This document shows positions 1-5,382 of a DNA stretch of 10,658 nucleotides, piece after piece. The first letter of the stretch is position 1; the number at the start of each line of letters is the position of its first letter. The DNA comes from an uncultured Alistipes sp. (GTDB taxonomy: Bacteria; Bacteroidota; Bacteroidia; Bacteroidales; Rikenellaceae): positions 1-10,658 of the forward strand of contig CAAGBI010000032.1 in the NCBI GenBank assembly GCA_900768015.1, written 5' to 3'. The position numbers and the translations under genes are program-made. The notes beneath the pieces are model-generated. The model worked only from the letters and a program-made list of their open reading frames with translations, was not told the origin of the DNA and searched no databases.

Positions 1-274
1 GGTGGGTATCGCTGGTACAACAAAGATTGGCTCAAACTGCTTCGTAGGTGGTCAGGTGGGCTTTGCAGACCACATCACCGTGGGTGACAACTGTAAGATT
101 GGCTCGCAGAGTGGTCTCGATAAGAATGTGCCCGATGGTGAGATTCGCTTCGGTACACCTGCGCTTGCAGGTGTTCAGTACCACCGCTCGTTTGCCGTAT
201 TTAAGACTCTCCCCGAGATGTCGCAGAAGTTGCGCGATTTGGAGAAGCGCCTCGTAAAGATTGAGGAGAAGTAG
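1..274 (+). CDS. lpxD: UDP-3-O-acylglucosamine N-acyltransferase, C-terminal part (5' end outside window)
   Basis: LpxD adds the second (N-linked) hydroxyacyl chain to UDP-3-O-acylglucosamine in lipid A synthesis, in the cytoplasm. The readable part, in frame from base 2, is the end of a left-handed beta-helix: hexapeptide-type turns such as IGSNCFVGGQVGFA and ITVGDNCKIGSQSG, then the LpxD-like C-terminal segment GTPALAGVQYHRSFAVFKTLP and a final amphipathic helix with LRDLEKRL. The order GxPA..YxRSxAVFKxLP is characteristic of LpxD and sets it apart from LpxA. The true start lies upstream. The GTG at base 2 is simply the first codon visible, not a likely start. ruvC follows one base after the stop codon, so the two are probably cotranscribed. 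In many Bacteroidales lpxD is followed by lpxC/fabZ and lpxA, so the ruvC neighbour is a less usual arrangement. Confidence 0.9.
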   Translation, partial: VGIAGTTKIGSNCFVGGQVGFADHITVGDNCKIGSQSGLDKNVPDGEIRFGTPALAGVQYHRSFAVFKTLPEMSQKLRDLEKRLVKIEEK

Positions 275-275
275 T

Positions 276-887
276 GTGGAGACCCCTTTGCGCATAATGG
301 GCATCGACCCTGGTACCAACTACATGGGTTATGGCATCATAGAGATTTGTGGCGGCAAGCCCCAGGCGTTGGTCATGGGCGAGATAGATATGCACAAAAT
401 CAAGGATGCACACAAGAAGCTCGCCTACATCTTCGAGCGTGTGCGCAACCTTACCGAAACATACCGCCCCGCGGAGGTGGCCTTCGAGTCCCCCTTCTTT
501 GGCGAGAATGTGCAGTCTATGCTCAAGTTGGGCCGTGCGCAGGGTGTGGCTATCGCTGCGGTGTTGAGCGTGTCGCACGATATAGCAATCGAGGAGTATG
601 CTCCGATGCGTATCAAGCAGGCGATTACGGGCCGTGGCTCGGCATCGAAGCAGCAGGTGGCAACCATCATAAACTCGATACTCTCGACCGACTATCAGCC
701 CCGCAGGCTCGATGCTACGGATGGCATGGCGGTGGCGTTGTGCCACTGGTTTACCACCTCGAATGTGCTTACGCGCGCTACGGCGGGTGAGAAGCGCAAG
801 GGCTTGGGTGGCGATGCGAAGTCGCGAAAGGGTAGCTCGTCGTGGGAGTCGTTCATAAAGTCGAACCCCGACAGAGTAAAACGATAG
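276..887 (+). CDS. ruvC: Crossover junction endodeoxyribonuclease RuvC
   Basis: RuvC is the dimeric, Mg-dependent nuclease that resolves Holliday junctions together with RuvAB. The protein (203 aa from this start) has an RNase H-like fold with its acidic catalytic residues in place: D11 in RIMGIDPGTN, E71 in AFESPFF, and D146 and D149 in RLDATDGMAVALCH. The segment ENVQSMLKLGRAQG matches the conserved ...LKLGxAxG helix of RuvC. I chose GTG at 276 because it leaves METPLRIMGIDPG, the usual short RuvC N-terminus, and because AGGAGA at 264-269, inside the end of lpxD, is well placed as a ribosome binding site. A longer frame opens at TTG 261 but would overlap lpxD. Residues 171-203 form a basic, Gly/Ser/Lys-rich tail longer than in E. 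coli RuvC, probably flexible. The 1-base gap to lpxD suggests translational coupling. Confidence 0.95.
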   Translation: METPLRIMGIDPGTNYMGYGIIEICGGKPQALVMGEIDMHKIKDAHKKLAYIFERVRNLTETYRPAEVAFESPFFGENVQSMLKLGRAQGVAIAAVLSVSHDIAIEEYAPMRIKQAITGRGSASKQQVATIINSILSTDYQPRRLDATDGMAVALCHWFTTSNVLTRATAGEKRKGLGGDAKSRKGSSSWESFIKSNPDRVKR

Positions 888-951
888 ATAATAAAAGGCT
901 GTAACACAGTGTTATGTATAGCATATTAAAACCTAAAAACAGATTATAACA

Positions 952-1998
952 ATGAAAAAGTATTTTATGTTCCTCGCAGCGGCGCTTATGGTTGCTTGCG
1001 GTGGTAGCGATGTAAAGAAGGAGAGTGGCGTTACCATCAATGGTGACCTCACAGGTATGGAGCGTGTGGCAGCAGGCGATGTTGTCAAGGTTGTAGTTAT
1101 GGGCGAGGAGGATGCCATTGCCGAGGCTAAGGTTGGCGAGGATCTCACTTTCGAGCTTAAGACAGATATTAACGAGGAGCAGTTCGCATCGTTCATGGTT
1201 AACGACGAGACTGTTGCTATGGTTTGCTTCGATGGCAACGATATGACCGTTAGCTACAACGCCGAGGAGGAGTCGCTCAAGTGGGAGGGCTCGGAGCTTC
1301 ACACCTTGCTCCGTGGCGCTATGGATGGCCTTATGGAGATTCTCTACAATGAGGAGGCTACTGAGGAGATGCTCTTGTCGTACCTCGATAACTTCGTCGT
1401 TGAGAACAAGAATAACGCAGCCTCTATCTACATGTTGCAGTACTACACAATGTTCGGTGGCGACCAGGCTCGCTTTGCGGAGCTTGTAGACATGATTGAG
1501 GGCGACTTCGACCATATCCTCCTCTACAACGAGCATGTTAAGTATGTTGAGAATGCCGTAAACACTGCTATCGGCGCAGAGCTTAAGGATTTGCAACTTC
1601 CCGATGCTGAGGGTAACATCATCAGCGTAGCGGAGTTGTGCAAGAGCGGTAAGTGGGTATTGGTAGACTTCTGGGCTACATGGTGCGGTCCTTGCCGTGG
1701 CGAGATTCCTCACCTCGTTGCAGCATACGAGAAGTTCGCTCCTAAGGGTCTCGAGATTTATGGCGTATCGTTCGACCAGAATGGCACAGAGCAGCGCTGG
1801 AAGGACTTCATCAAGCAGAACAACATGCGTTGGGTAAATGTATGGGGTACCGACGCAGAGGGTAAGTGGAGCGTTGCTGAGTACCTCAATGTTAACGCCA
1901 TTCCCGCAAACTTCTTGTACTCTCCCGAGGGTAAGCTTGTGGCAAAGAACTTGCGTGGTGAGGAGATTGAGAAGATCCTTGCTGAGCATATTAAGTAA
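952..1998 (+). CDS. TlpA/ResA-like thioredoxin-fold lipoprotein
   Basis: A 348-aa predicted lipoprotein with thiol-disulfide oxidoreductase features. The N-terminus MKKYFMFLAAALMVACGG is a signal peptide with lipobox VAC (lipidated Cys16). Residues about 28-110 form a beta-rich region like the N-terminal DUF4369-type domain often found in Bacteroidetes thioredoxin lipoproteins (placement uncertain). Residues about 120-205 look helical. Residues 210-348 are the thioredoxin-like domain, with active site WCGPC (C245, C248) in DFWATWCGPCRGEIPHL and a cis-proline motif NAIPAN (P318). The protein would be anchored in the envelope facing the periplasm or cell surface and reduce or reshuffle disulfides; its substrate is unknown. 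The 64-bp gap to ruvC has no clear TAnnTTTG box, so it may be read from upstream. The gene at 2080 is a paralogue of its C-terminal domain. Family assignment is firm; the exact role is inferred. Confidence 0.87.
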   Translation: MKKYFMFLAAALMVACGGSDVKKESGVTINGDLTGMERVAAGDVVKVVVMGEEDAIAEAKVGEDLTFELKTDINEEQFASFMVNDETVAMVCFDGNDMTVSYNAEEESLKWEGSELHTLLRGAMDGLMEILYNEEATEEMLLSYLDNFVVENKNNAASIYMLQYYTMFGGDQARFAELVDMIEGDFDHILLYNEHVKYVENAVNTAIGAELKDLQLPDAEGNIISVAELCKSGKWVLVDFWATWCGPCRGEIPHLVAAYEKFAPKGLEIYGVSFDQNGTEQRWKDFIKQNNMRWVNVWGTDAEGKWSVAEYLNVNAIPANFLYSPEGKLVAKNLRGEEIEKILAEHIK

Positions 1999-2013
1999 TT
2001 AATATAAACTTAT

Positions 2014-2058
2014 AGGGGTGCTTCAAGGGTTGGCTGTGTCAACACGCGAGCGCCCCTT
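2014..2058 (+). terminator. Intercistronic hairpin, possible weak terminator or processing site
   Basis: AGGGGTGCT (2014-2022) pairs with AGCGCCCCT (2049-2057, one G-T pair), and GTTG (2029-2032) pairs with CAAC (2040-2043) inside. It is followed by an AT-rich stretch (TTTATTATATATAA) and not by a clean T-run. It lies between the two thioredoxin-like genes and may lower or separate expression of the second one. Termination here is an inference. Confidence 0.5.
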
Positions 2059-2079
2059 TATTATATATAAGATAAGGCA

Positions 2080-2586
2080 ATGAAGAAGTTTTTCGCTTTG
2101 ATGTGCGCAGTTGTCCTTATGGGCATGGGCACAACCTACGCTATGGCGGGTGCACCCGAGGTGGGCGACAAGTATATTGATATCGAGCTTAAGGATGCCA
2201 ATGGCAATGCCATTGCCGTCTCGGACCTCTTGGCCGAGGGTAAATGGGTGCTCATAGATTTCTGGGCTACATGGTGCGGTCCCTGCCGTCAGGAGATACC
2301 TCACCTCGCTAAGGCGTACGAGAAGTTCGCTCCTAAGGGCCTTGAGATATATGGCGTGTCGTTGTGTGGCCCTGGTAGAGAGAGGGCATGGAGGGATTAT
2401 GTCAAGGATAACGCTATGACATGGGTCAATGTCTGGGGCTATGATGGTCGCGAGAGCAAGGCTGCAGCGGACTATGGCGTAGAGTTTATCCCCACTAATT
2501 TCTTGATTTCTCCCTCTGGCGAGATTGTAGCAACACAATTGCGCGGCGAGAACATAGAAAAAGTGCTTTCTGAGTATATTAAGTAA
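2080..2586 (+). CDS. TlpA/ResA-like thioredoxin-fold exported protein
   Basis: A 168-aa exported thiol-disulfide oxidoreductase of the TlpA/ResA type. Residues 1-23 are a signal peptide (MKKFFALMCAVVLMGMGTTYAMA, cleavage likely near AMA|GAPEVG); Cys9 sits too early for a lipobox, so it is probably soluble in the periplasm. The rest is one thioredoxin-like domain with WCGPC (C66, C69), cis-proline P138 in EFIPTN, and the AhpC/TSA-type opening GDKYIDIELKDANGN. It is closely similar to the C-terminal domain of the preceding lipoprotein, including the runs DFWATWCGPCR, AYEKFAPKGLEIYGVS and, near the end, LRGE(E/N)IEK. This indicates tandem duplication. It has an extra Cys in CGPG (96-99), where the paralogue reads DQNG; the function of that Cys is unknown. 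A strong terminator follows at 2613-2642. Confidence 0.87.
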   Translation: MKKFFALMCAVVLMGMGTTYAMAGAPEVGDKYIDIELKDANGNAIAVSDLLAEGKWVLIDFWATWCGPCRQEIPHLAKAYEKFAPKGLEIYGVSLCGPGRERAWRDYVKDNAMTWVNVWGYDGRESKAAADYGVEFIPTNFLISPSGEIVATQLRGENIEKVLSEYIK

Positions 2587-2612
2587 AGTGCTGATAACCA
2601 ACGATAAAAGAG

Positions 2613-2642
2613 TGCGGCGATGAAAATCGTCGCATTTTTTTT
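2613..2642 (+). terminator. Rho-independent terminator after the thioredoxin pair
   Basis: TGCGGCGAT (2613-2621), GAAA loop, ATCGTCGCA (2626-2634, one G-T pair), then eight T (2635-2642). A textbook intrinsic terminator closing the unit that ends at 2586. Confidence 0.9.
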
Positions 2643-2661
2643 GAAAAAAGTTATAAAAATA

Positions 2662-2693
2662 TTTGGTGGTTCGGAAAATATGCTCTATATTTG
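2662..2693 (+). promoter_or_regulatory. Bacteroidetes-type promoter of tRNA-Arg
   Basis: -33 box TTTG at 2662-2665 and -7 box TATATTTG at 2686-2693 with a 20-bp spacer, a full match to the TTTG / TAnnTTTG pattern. The start of transcription would be near 2700, about 16 nt before the mature tRNA. Confidence 0.85.
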
Positions 2694-2715
2694 CACTCGC
2701 AAAAGCAAAGGATAT

Positions 2716-2789
2716 GGCTCCGTAGCTCAACTGAATAGAGTACTTGACTACGGATCAAGCGGTTCCAGGTTTGAATCCTGGCGGAGTCA
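2716..2789 (+). tRNA. tRNA-Arg (anticodon ACG)
   Basis: A full cloverleaf: acceptor GGCTCCG / CGGAGTC (2716-2722 / 2782-2788, one G-U), D stem GCTC/GAGT, anticodon stem CTTGA/TCAAG (2743-2747 / 2755-2759) with loop CTACGGA, and T stem CCAGG/CCTGG. Anticodon ACG at 2750-2752 should become ICG and read CGU/CGC/CGA. CGC is frequent in the neighbouring genes. Discriminator A at 2789; CCA is not encoded. It has its own promoter and terminator. Confidence 0.97.
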
Positions 2790-2792
2790 CAA

Positions 2793-2825
2793 AGCGGTAA
2801 TCGAAAGGTTACCGCTGCTTTTTTT
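2793..2825 (+). terminator. Terminator of tRNA-Arg
   Basis: AGCGGTAA (2793-2800) pairs with TTACCGCT (2809-2816) around an 8-nt loop, followed by TGC and seven T (2819-2825). Confidence 0.85.
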
Positions 2826-2953
2826 ATATACCTTTTCTACATCCCGATGAACACTCATTGCATAGCCGATGGCACTCTGCGCGGGCAGGGTGGCGTGGCG
2901 TTGTCGTGTGTTGTCGTGTGGCGTGGAGATGGTTGTGGGGTAGGGTATATAAC
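2826..2953. other. Intergenic spacer between tRNA-Arg and tRNA-Leu units
   Basis: No convincing gene. The part at 2890-2940 is skewed to G and T on the plus strand and holds a perfect tandem 10-mer TTGTCGTGTG (2901-2910, 2911-2920). Open frames crossing this spacer (for example 2847-3044 and 2858-3076) run into the tRNA-Leu gene and are not credible. Confidence 0.6.
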
Positions 2954-2980
2954 AAAAAAACGGAAGATCACTCTTCCGTT
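2954..2980 (-). terminator. Terminator of tRNA-Leu
   Basis: On the minus strand AACGGAAGA pairs with TCTTCCGTT around a 4-nt loop (2959-2967 and 2972-2980), followed by a T-run that reads as the A-run 2954-2960 on the plus strand. Confidence 0.88.
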
Positions 2981-2987
2981 GTTTCAG

Positions 2988-3071
2988 TGCCCAGGACAAG
3001 ACTCGAACTTGCACGAGCTAATGCTCACTACCCCCTCAAAGTAGCGTGTCTACCAATTTCACCACCTGGGC
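2988..3071 (-). tRNA. tRNA-Leu (anticodon GAG)
   Basis: A class II tRNA of 84 nt on the minus strand. Acceptor GCCCAGG / CCTGGGC is perfect, discriminator A (2988). The D arm is GTG...CAC with AAATTGGTAGA in the loop. The anticodon stem is CTACT/GGTAG with loop TTGAGGG, giving anticodon GAG (CUC/CUU codons). It has a long variable arm (TGAGC...GCTCG) and T arm GCAAG-TTCGAGT-CTTGT. The long variable arm and the GAG anticodon identify Leu. CCA is not encoded. It is transcribed in the same direction as metK but from its own promoter. Confidence 0.97.
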
Positions 3072-3088
3072 TTTGAGGTTTGCGGATG

Positions 3089-3119
3089 CAAAGGTAGTAA
3101 CAATTTTTGATTCTGCAAA
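3089..3119 (-). promoter_or_regulatory. Bacteroidetes-type promoter of tRNA-Leu
   Basis: On the minus strand TTTG (3116-3119) and TACCTTTG (3089-3096) are spaced 19 bp apart. The start would fall about 10 nt before the mature tRNA 5' end. Confidence 0.82.
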
Positions 3120-3141
3120 TTTTTACGCAACTTTTTTTAAT

Positions 3142-3183
3142 AAAAATTATGGCCCGATAACTAAGTTGTTGTTATCGAGCCAT
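3142..3183 (-). terminator. Terminator of metK
   Basis: On the minus strand ATGGCTCGATAAC pairs with GTTATCGGGCCAT (plus positions 3171-3183 and 3149-3161, one G-T pair) around a 9-nt loop, then AATTTTTATT. It lies 26 bp beyond the metK stop codon. Confidence 0.85.
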
Positions 3184-3208
3184 TTACATTGACGGGTAGT
3201 TTTACGCC

Positions 3209-4498
3209 TTAGAGACCAAATACCTGTTTGATGTTGTCCACCTCGTCGAGTTTCTCCCATGAGAAGAACTCTACCTCCTTGGCAAACTCCTTGCCCTCGC
3301 CTACGAAACGCACCAACTCGGTGTAGGGGCGACGACCAAAGTGACCATACGATGCTGTAGCCTCGAAGATGGGGTACTTCAAGCCGAAGCGCTCAACGAT
3401 AGCTGCGGGGCGAAGGTCGAACATAGAGTTGATCTTCTCGGCAATCTGGCCATCTGTGAGGTCTACATTCGATGTGCCGTAGGTGTCAACATAGATTGAG
3501 AGGGGCTGCGCAATACCGATTGCGTAGCTCACCTGCACGAGCATCTCGCGTGCTACACCCGCTGCAACCATGTTCTTTGCGATGTGGCGTGCTGCGTACG
3601 CTGCCGAGCGGTCTACCTTTGATGAGTCCTTACCCGAGAATGCACCACCGCCGTGTGCGCCGCGACCACCGTATGTGTCAACGATAATCTTACGACCTGT
3701 GAGGCCTGTGTCGCCGTGAGGACCGCCGATTACGAACTTACCTGTGGGGTTAACATGGAGGATGTAGTCGTCGTTGATGAGGTCTGCGAGCTTGTCGTTC
3801 GCGCGCTCGAGGCGTGCCTTAACGCGAGGAATAAGGATGTTGCGAACATCGTCAGCGATGATGCGCTGCATCTCGCGCTCTGCCTCAGCCTCCGAGCGAG
3901 TGTTTGTGGGGAGGATGAACTCGTCGTGCTGTGTAGATACCACGATTGTGTGTACACGCTTAGGACGGCGGTCGTCGCCATACTCGATTGTCACCTGGCT
4001 CTTAGAGTCGGGACGCAAGTAGCGCATAACCTCGCCCTCGCGGCGGATTACGGCGAGCTCCTTGAGGATAACATGCGAGAGGATGAGTGTCGCGGGCATG
4101 AACTCGCGTGTCTCCTCCACGGCGTAGCCGAACATGATGCCCTGGTCGCCTGCGCCCTGCTCCTCGCCATCCTTGCGGTCAACGCCCTGGTTGATGTCTG
4201 ATGACTGCTCGTGAATAGCCGAGAGGATGCCGCATGATGCAGCGTCGAACTGATACTCGCTCTTGTTGTAGCCGATGCGGTCGATAACGCGGCGTGTCAC
4301 GCCCTGAATATCTACATAACCCTCCGAGCGTACCTCGCCTGATACTACTACGAGACCTGTTGTGCAGAGTGTCTCGCACGCAACCTTTGAGTTGAGGTCG
4401 TGGCGGAGGAACTCATCGAGAATAGCGTCTGAAATCTGGTCGGCAACTTTATCGGGGTGACCCTCCGATACCGACTCTGATGTAAACAAAAATGCCAT
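3209..4498 (-). CDS. metK: S-adenosylmethionine synthase
   Basis: MetK makes SAM from methionine and ATP, releasing phosphate and pyrophosphate, in the cytoplasm. The 429-aa product is full length for the Bacteroidetes form. Signatures: SEGHPDKVADQISD (residues 11-24, with the His/Asp that bind ATP and Mg), the MetK signature GAGDQGIMFGYA (115-126), and the glycine-rich GGGAFSGKDSSKVDRS (283-298), which contacts the triphosphate. HGDTGLTGRK (261-270) is also typical. The ATG at 4498 gives MAFLFTSESVSEGHPDK, the usual N-terminus. The gene is monocistronic, with a promoter about 217 bp upstream, a long leader carrying a SAM-II-like riboswitch and a leader ORF, and its own terminator. Feedback by its product SAM is therefore likely. 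Confidence 0.98.
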   Translation of the reverse strand: MAFLFTSESVSEGHPDKVADQISDAILDEFLRHDLNSKVACETLCTTGLVVVSGEVRSEGYVDIQGVTRRVIDRIGYNKSEYQFDAASCGILSAIHEQSSDINQGVDRKDGEEQGAGDQGIMFGYAVEETREFMPATLILSHVILKELAVIRREGEVMRYLRPDSKSQVTIEYGDDRRPKRVHTIVVSTQHDEFILPTNTRSEAEAEREMQRIIADDVRNILIPRVKARLERANDKLADLINDDYILHVNPTGKFVIGGPHGDTGLTGRKIIVDTYGGRGAHGGGAFSGKDSSKVDRSAAYAARHIAKNMVAAGVAREMLVQVSYAIGIAQPLSIYVDTYGTSNVDLTDGQIAEKINSMFDLRPAAIVERFGLKYPIFEATASYGHFGRRPYTELVRFVGEGKEFAKEVEFFSWEKLDEVDNIKQVFGL

Positions 4499-4560
4499 AA
4501 TTATACCTTGTTTTTAGTTATTAATAAACATAATACTGCGTGCCATCGTATGCCGAAGGC

Positions 4561-4641
4561 CTAAAAACGGGTGTAAAATGATATGGTTGATTGCCGATAA
4601 AAAAGAGTCATCATCGTTGGCCTCAGCCCCGAGACGCGCAT
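4561..4641 (-). CDS. Possible leader ORF (26 aa) between SAM riboswitch and metK
   Basis: On the minus strand an ATG at 4641 opens 26 codons to a TAG at 4561-4563. The peptide starts MRVSGLRPTMMTLFY and ends RQSTISFYTRF; I recognise no family. The ATG lies 7 nt after the 3' end of the SAM-II-like pseudoknot, the place where SAM-II riboswitches normally control a start codon, and not at the metK start 150 nt further on. Two more ATG codons (MM, residues 10-11) could also serve. The stop lies 62 nt before the metK ATG, so direct coupling by overlap is not possible. It could be a translated leader that relays the riboswitch state, or chance. No Met run is present, so a classical methionine attenuator is not indicated. 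Confidence 0.4.
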   Translation of the reverse strand: MRVSGLRPTMMTLFYRQSTISFYTRF

Positions 4642-4648
4642 AAAGAAT

Positions 4649-4700
4649 ACCGCTTTAGCACTTTTTTATTGTGGTTGCAATCAGTTCAAATCCTTCCACA
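4649..4700 (-). ncRNA. SAM-II (SAM_alpha) type riboswitch in the metK leader
   Basis: On the minus strand, P1 is TGTGG (4700-4696) with CCACA (4674-4670). The enclosed loop holds GATTTGAACTGATTGCAA, close to the conserved SAM-II loop GAUUUAACCGUAUUGCAA as I recall it. A short A-rich linker leads to GTGCTAAAGCGGT (4661-4649), matching the conserved GCUAAA segment. A pseudoknot can form: ACTG with CGGT and GCA with TGC. The element begins about 8 nt after the predicted transcription start and precedes metK, a gene expected to be regulated by SAM. SAM-II is known from alphaproteobacteria and Bacteroidetes. SAM binding would stabilise the pseudoknot and hide the bases just before the ATG at 4641. 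Assignment rests on sequence and folding by eye. Confidence 0.82.
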
Positions 4701-4714
4701 TCTGTTTCCGGGTG

Positions 4715-4747
4715 CAAAGGTAGCAAAAAATTGGAATATTCAACAAA
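4715..4747 (-). promoter_or_regulatory. Bacteroidetes-type promoter of metK
   Basis: On the minus strand TTTG (4744-4747) and TACCTTTG (4715-4722) with a 21-bp spacer. Transcription would start near 4708, giving a leader of about 210 nt before the metK ATG. Confidence 0.82.
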
Positions 4748-4797
4748 GTGCCCATAAATTATTTTCTTATCGTGCTATAAGCAAAAGTTATGGGAAC

Positions 4798-4828
4798 AAA
4801 AAAACTGCCTAACCTTTTGGTTAGACAG
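4798..4828 (-). terminator. Terminator of tRNA-Glu
   Basis: On the minus strand CTGTCTAACC, loop AAAA, GGTTAGGCAG (one T-G pair; plus 4819-4828 and 4805-4814), then seven T (plus A-run 4798-4804). Confidence 0.87.
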
Positions 4829-4840
4829 CTTTTCTTGAAG

Positions 4841-4912
4841 TAGTCGATAGGGGATTCGAACCCCTATGTCCTGCGTGAGAGGCAGGTATCCTAGCCCTTA
4901 GATGAATCGACC
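4841..4912 (-). tRNA. tRNA-Glu (anticodon CTC)
   Basis: A 72-nt cloverleaf on the minus strand: acceptor GGTCGAT / ATCGACT (G1 opposite U72), anticodon stem CCTGC/GCAGG with loop CTCTCAC and so anticodon CTC, T arm AGGGG-TTCGAAT-CCCCT, discriminator A at 4841. CCA is not encoded. It reads GAG, the dominant Glu codon in the neighbouring genes. Its 3' end faces metK, so the accessory-looking DNA at 4980-6310 lies on its promoter side, which argues against integration at the tRNA 3' end. Confidence 0.97.
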
Positions 4913-4939
4913 AAGTATGTTTGTCATTGTTTGACGGCG

Positions 4940-4971
4940 CAAAGGTGCATCTTTATTTTTAATCTCCCAAA
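4940..4971 (-). promoter_or_regulatory. Bacteroidetes-type promoter of tRNA-Glu
   Basis: On the minus strand TTTG (4968-4971) and CACCTTTG (4940-4947; one mismatch to TAnnTTTG) with a 20-bp spacer. Confidence 0.72.
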
Positions 4972-5011
4972 TTTTTGAGACATTTTTTTTCGATTTTCAT
5001 GAAAAAAATCG

Positions 5012-5019
5012 TATATTTG
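5012..5019 (+). promoter_or_regulatory. Candidate promoter (-7 box) for a transcript entering the RNA-rich region
   Basis: TATATTTG matches the -7 box exactly. The -33 position has only TTTC (4988-4991 in the T-run), 20 bp upstream. Transcription would start near 5026. The transcript could include local hairpins TGCG/CGCA (5029-5041) and GCGTAT/ATACGC (5112-5128), then the rod-like RNA at 5148. Confidence 0.6.
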
Positions 5020-5147
5020 TACTACCATTGCGGAATACGCAGTGTTTTAGATGGCATTTAGGGCTGTCGTGGATTTTGTTAATCAGTTAATAATTTTGCC
5101 TATGAAGCATAGCGTATAGTTGATACGCACAATTTAGACATATTTGG
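5020..5147 (+). other. Non-coding or leader stretch before the first rod-like RNA
   Basis: No recognised gene. It holds two small hairpins (5029-5041 and 5112-5128) and a 22-codon frame at 5051-5119 (starts MAFRAVVDF, ends PMKHSV) with no known match. TACGCAC (5124-5130) can pair with GTGCGTA (5321-5327), which encloses the whole rod-like hairpin. That suggests this stretch and the rod may be one RNA. A weak -7-like CATATTTG at 5139-5146 could instead start the rod RNA alone. Confidence 0.4.
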
Positions 5148-5320
5148 AAAAGCGTTTTAGCTTTATTCTATCACTTCGGAAGTTTGGCGACTAAAAAAGG
5201 TAGATGGGAATAATAGTTGAAATGCTCGCACCATTCGGTGCGGGCTTTTAGTTATTCATCTACCTAGGTTACGCCAAACACCTCGAAGTGGGAATATACT
5301 AATAGTCCCGCGCTTTTTTT
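5148..5320 (+). ncRNA. Rod-like structured RNA 1, 6S RNA-like candidate
   Basis: One long imperfect hairpin of about 170 nt. Paired segments from outside in: AAAAGCG/CGCTTTT (5148-5154, 5311-5317), TTAG/CTAA, TATTC/GAATA (5164-5168, 5292-5296), CACTTCG/CGAAGTG (5172-5178, 5284-5290), GTTTGGCG/CGCCAAAC (5182-5189, 5272-5279), a bubble ACTAAAAAA opposite TAGGTTA, GGTAGATG/CATCTACC (5199-5206, 5257-5264), AATAA/TTATT, and GCTCGCACC/GGTGCGGGC with loop ATTC (5224-5245). It ends in seven T (5314-5320). Length, rod shape, an internal bubble flanked by GC-rich stems, and a closing stem merging with the T-run resemble 6S RNA, which binds RNA polymerase by mimicking an open promoter. Bacteroidetes 6S forms (6S-Flavo) are known. 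Transcription is from a weak box at 5139 or from 5012. The identity is an inference; a structured element is certain. Confidence 0.55.
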
Positions 5321-5382
5321 GTGCGTAATAACACCAAATTTTAATCAAGGGATATAATGTTGGATAAATAATTACAAATCCT

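Noticed and set aside
902..914. Short palindrome TAACA-CAG-TGTTA between ruvC and the lipoprotein gene
   Set aside because: Only 5 bp per arm and no T-run; too weak to call a terminator or operator.
853..1989. 378-codon open frame on the minus strand opposite the first thioredoxin lipoprotein
   Set aside because: It is the antisense of a gene with clear signal peptide and active-site motifs; the product has no recognisable domain and arises from the codon bias of the real gene. The same holds for 201-746 (-), 2023-2730 (-), 3653-4201 (+), 6754-7278 (+), 8047-8637 (-) and 8680-9153 (-).
2901..2920. Tandem 10-mer TTGTCGTGTG
   Set aside because: Two copies in a GT-skewed spacer; most likely simple-sequence variation without function.
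4591..4812. 73-codon plus-strand frame between metK and tRNA-Glu
   Set aside because: It runs through the riboswitch, the metK promoter and the start of the tRNA-Glu terminator on the other strand.
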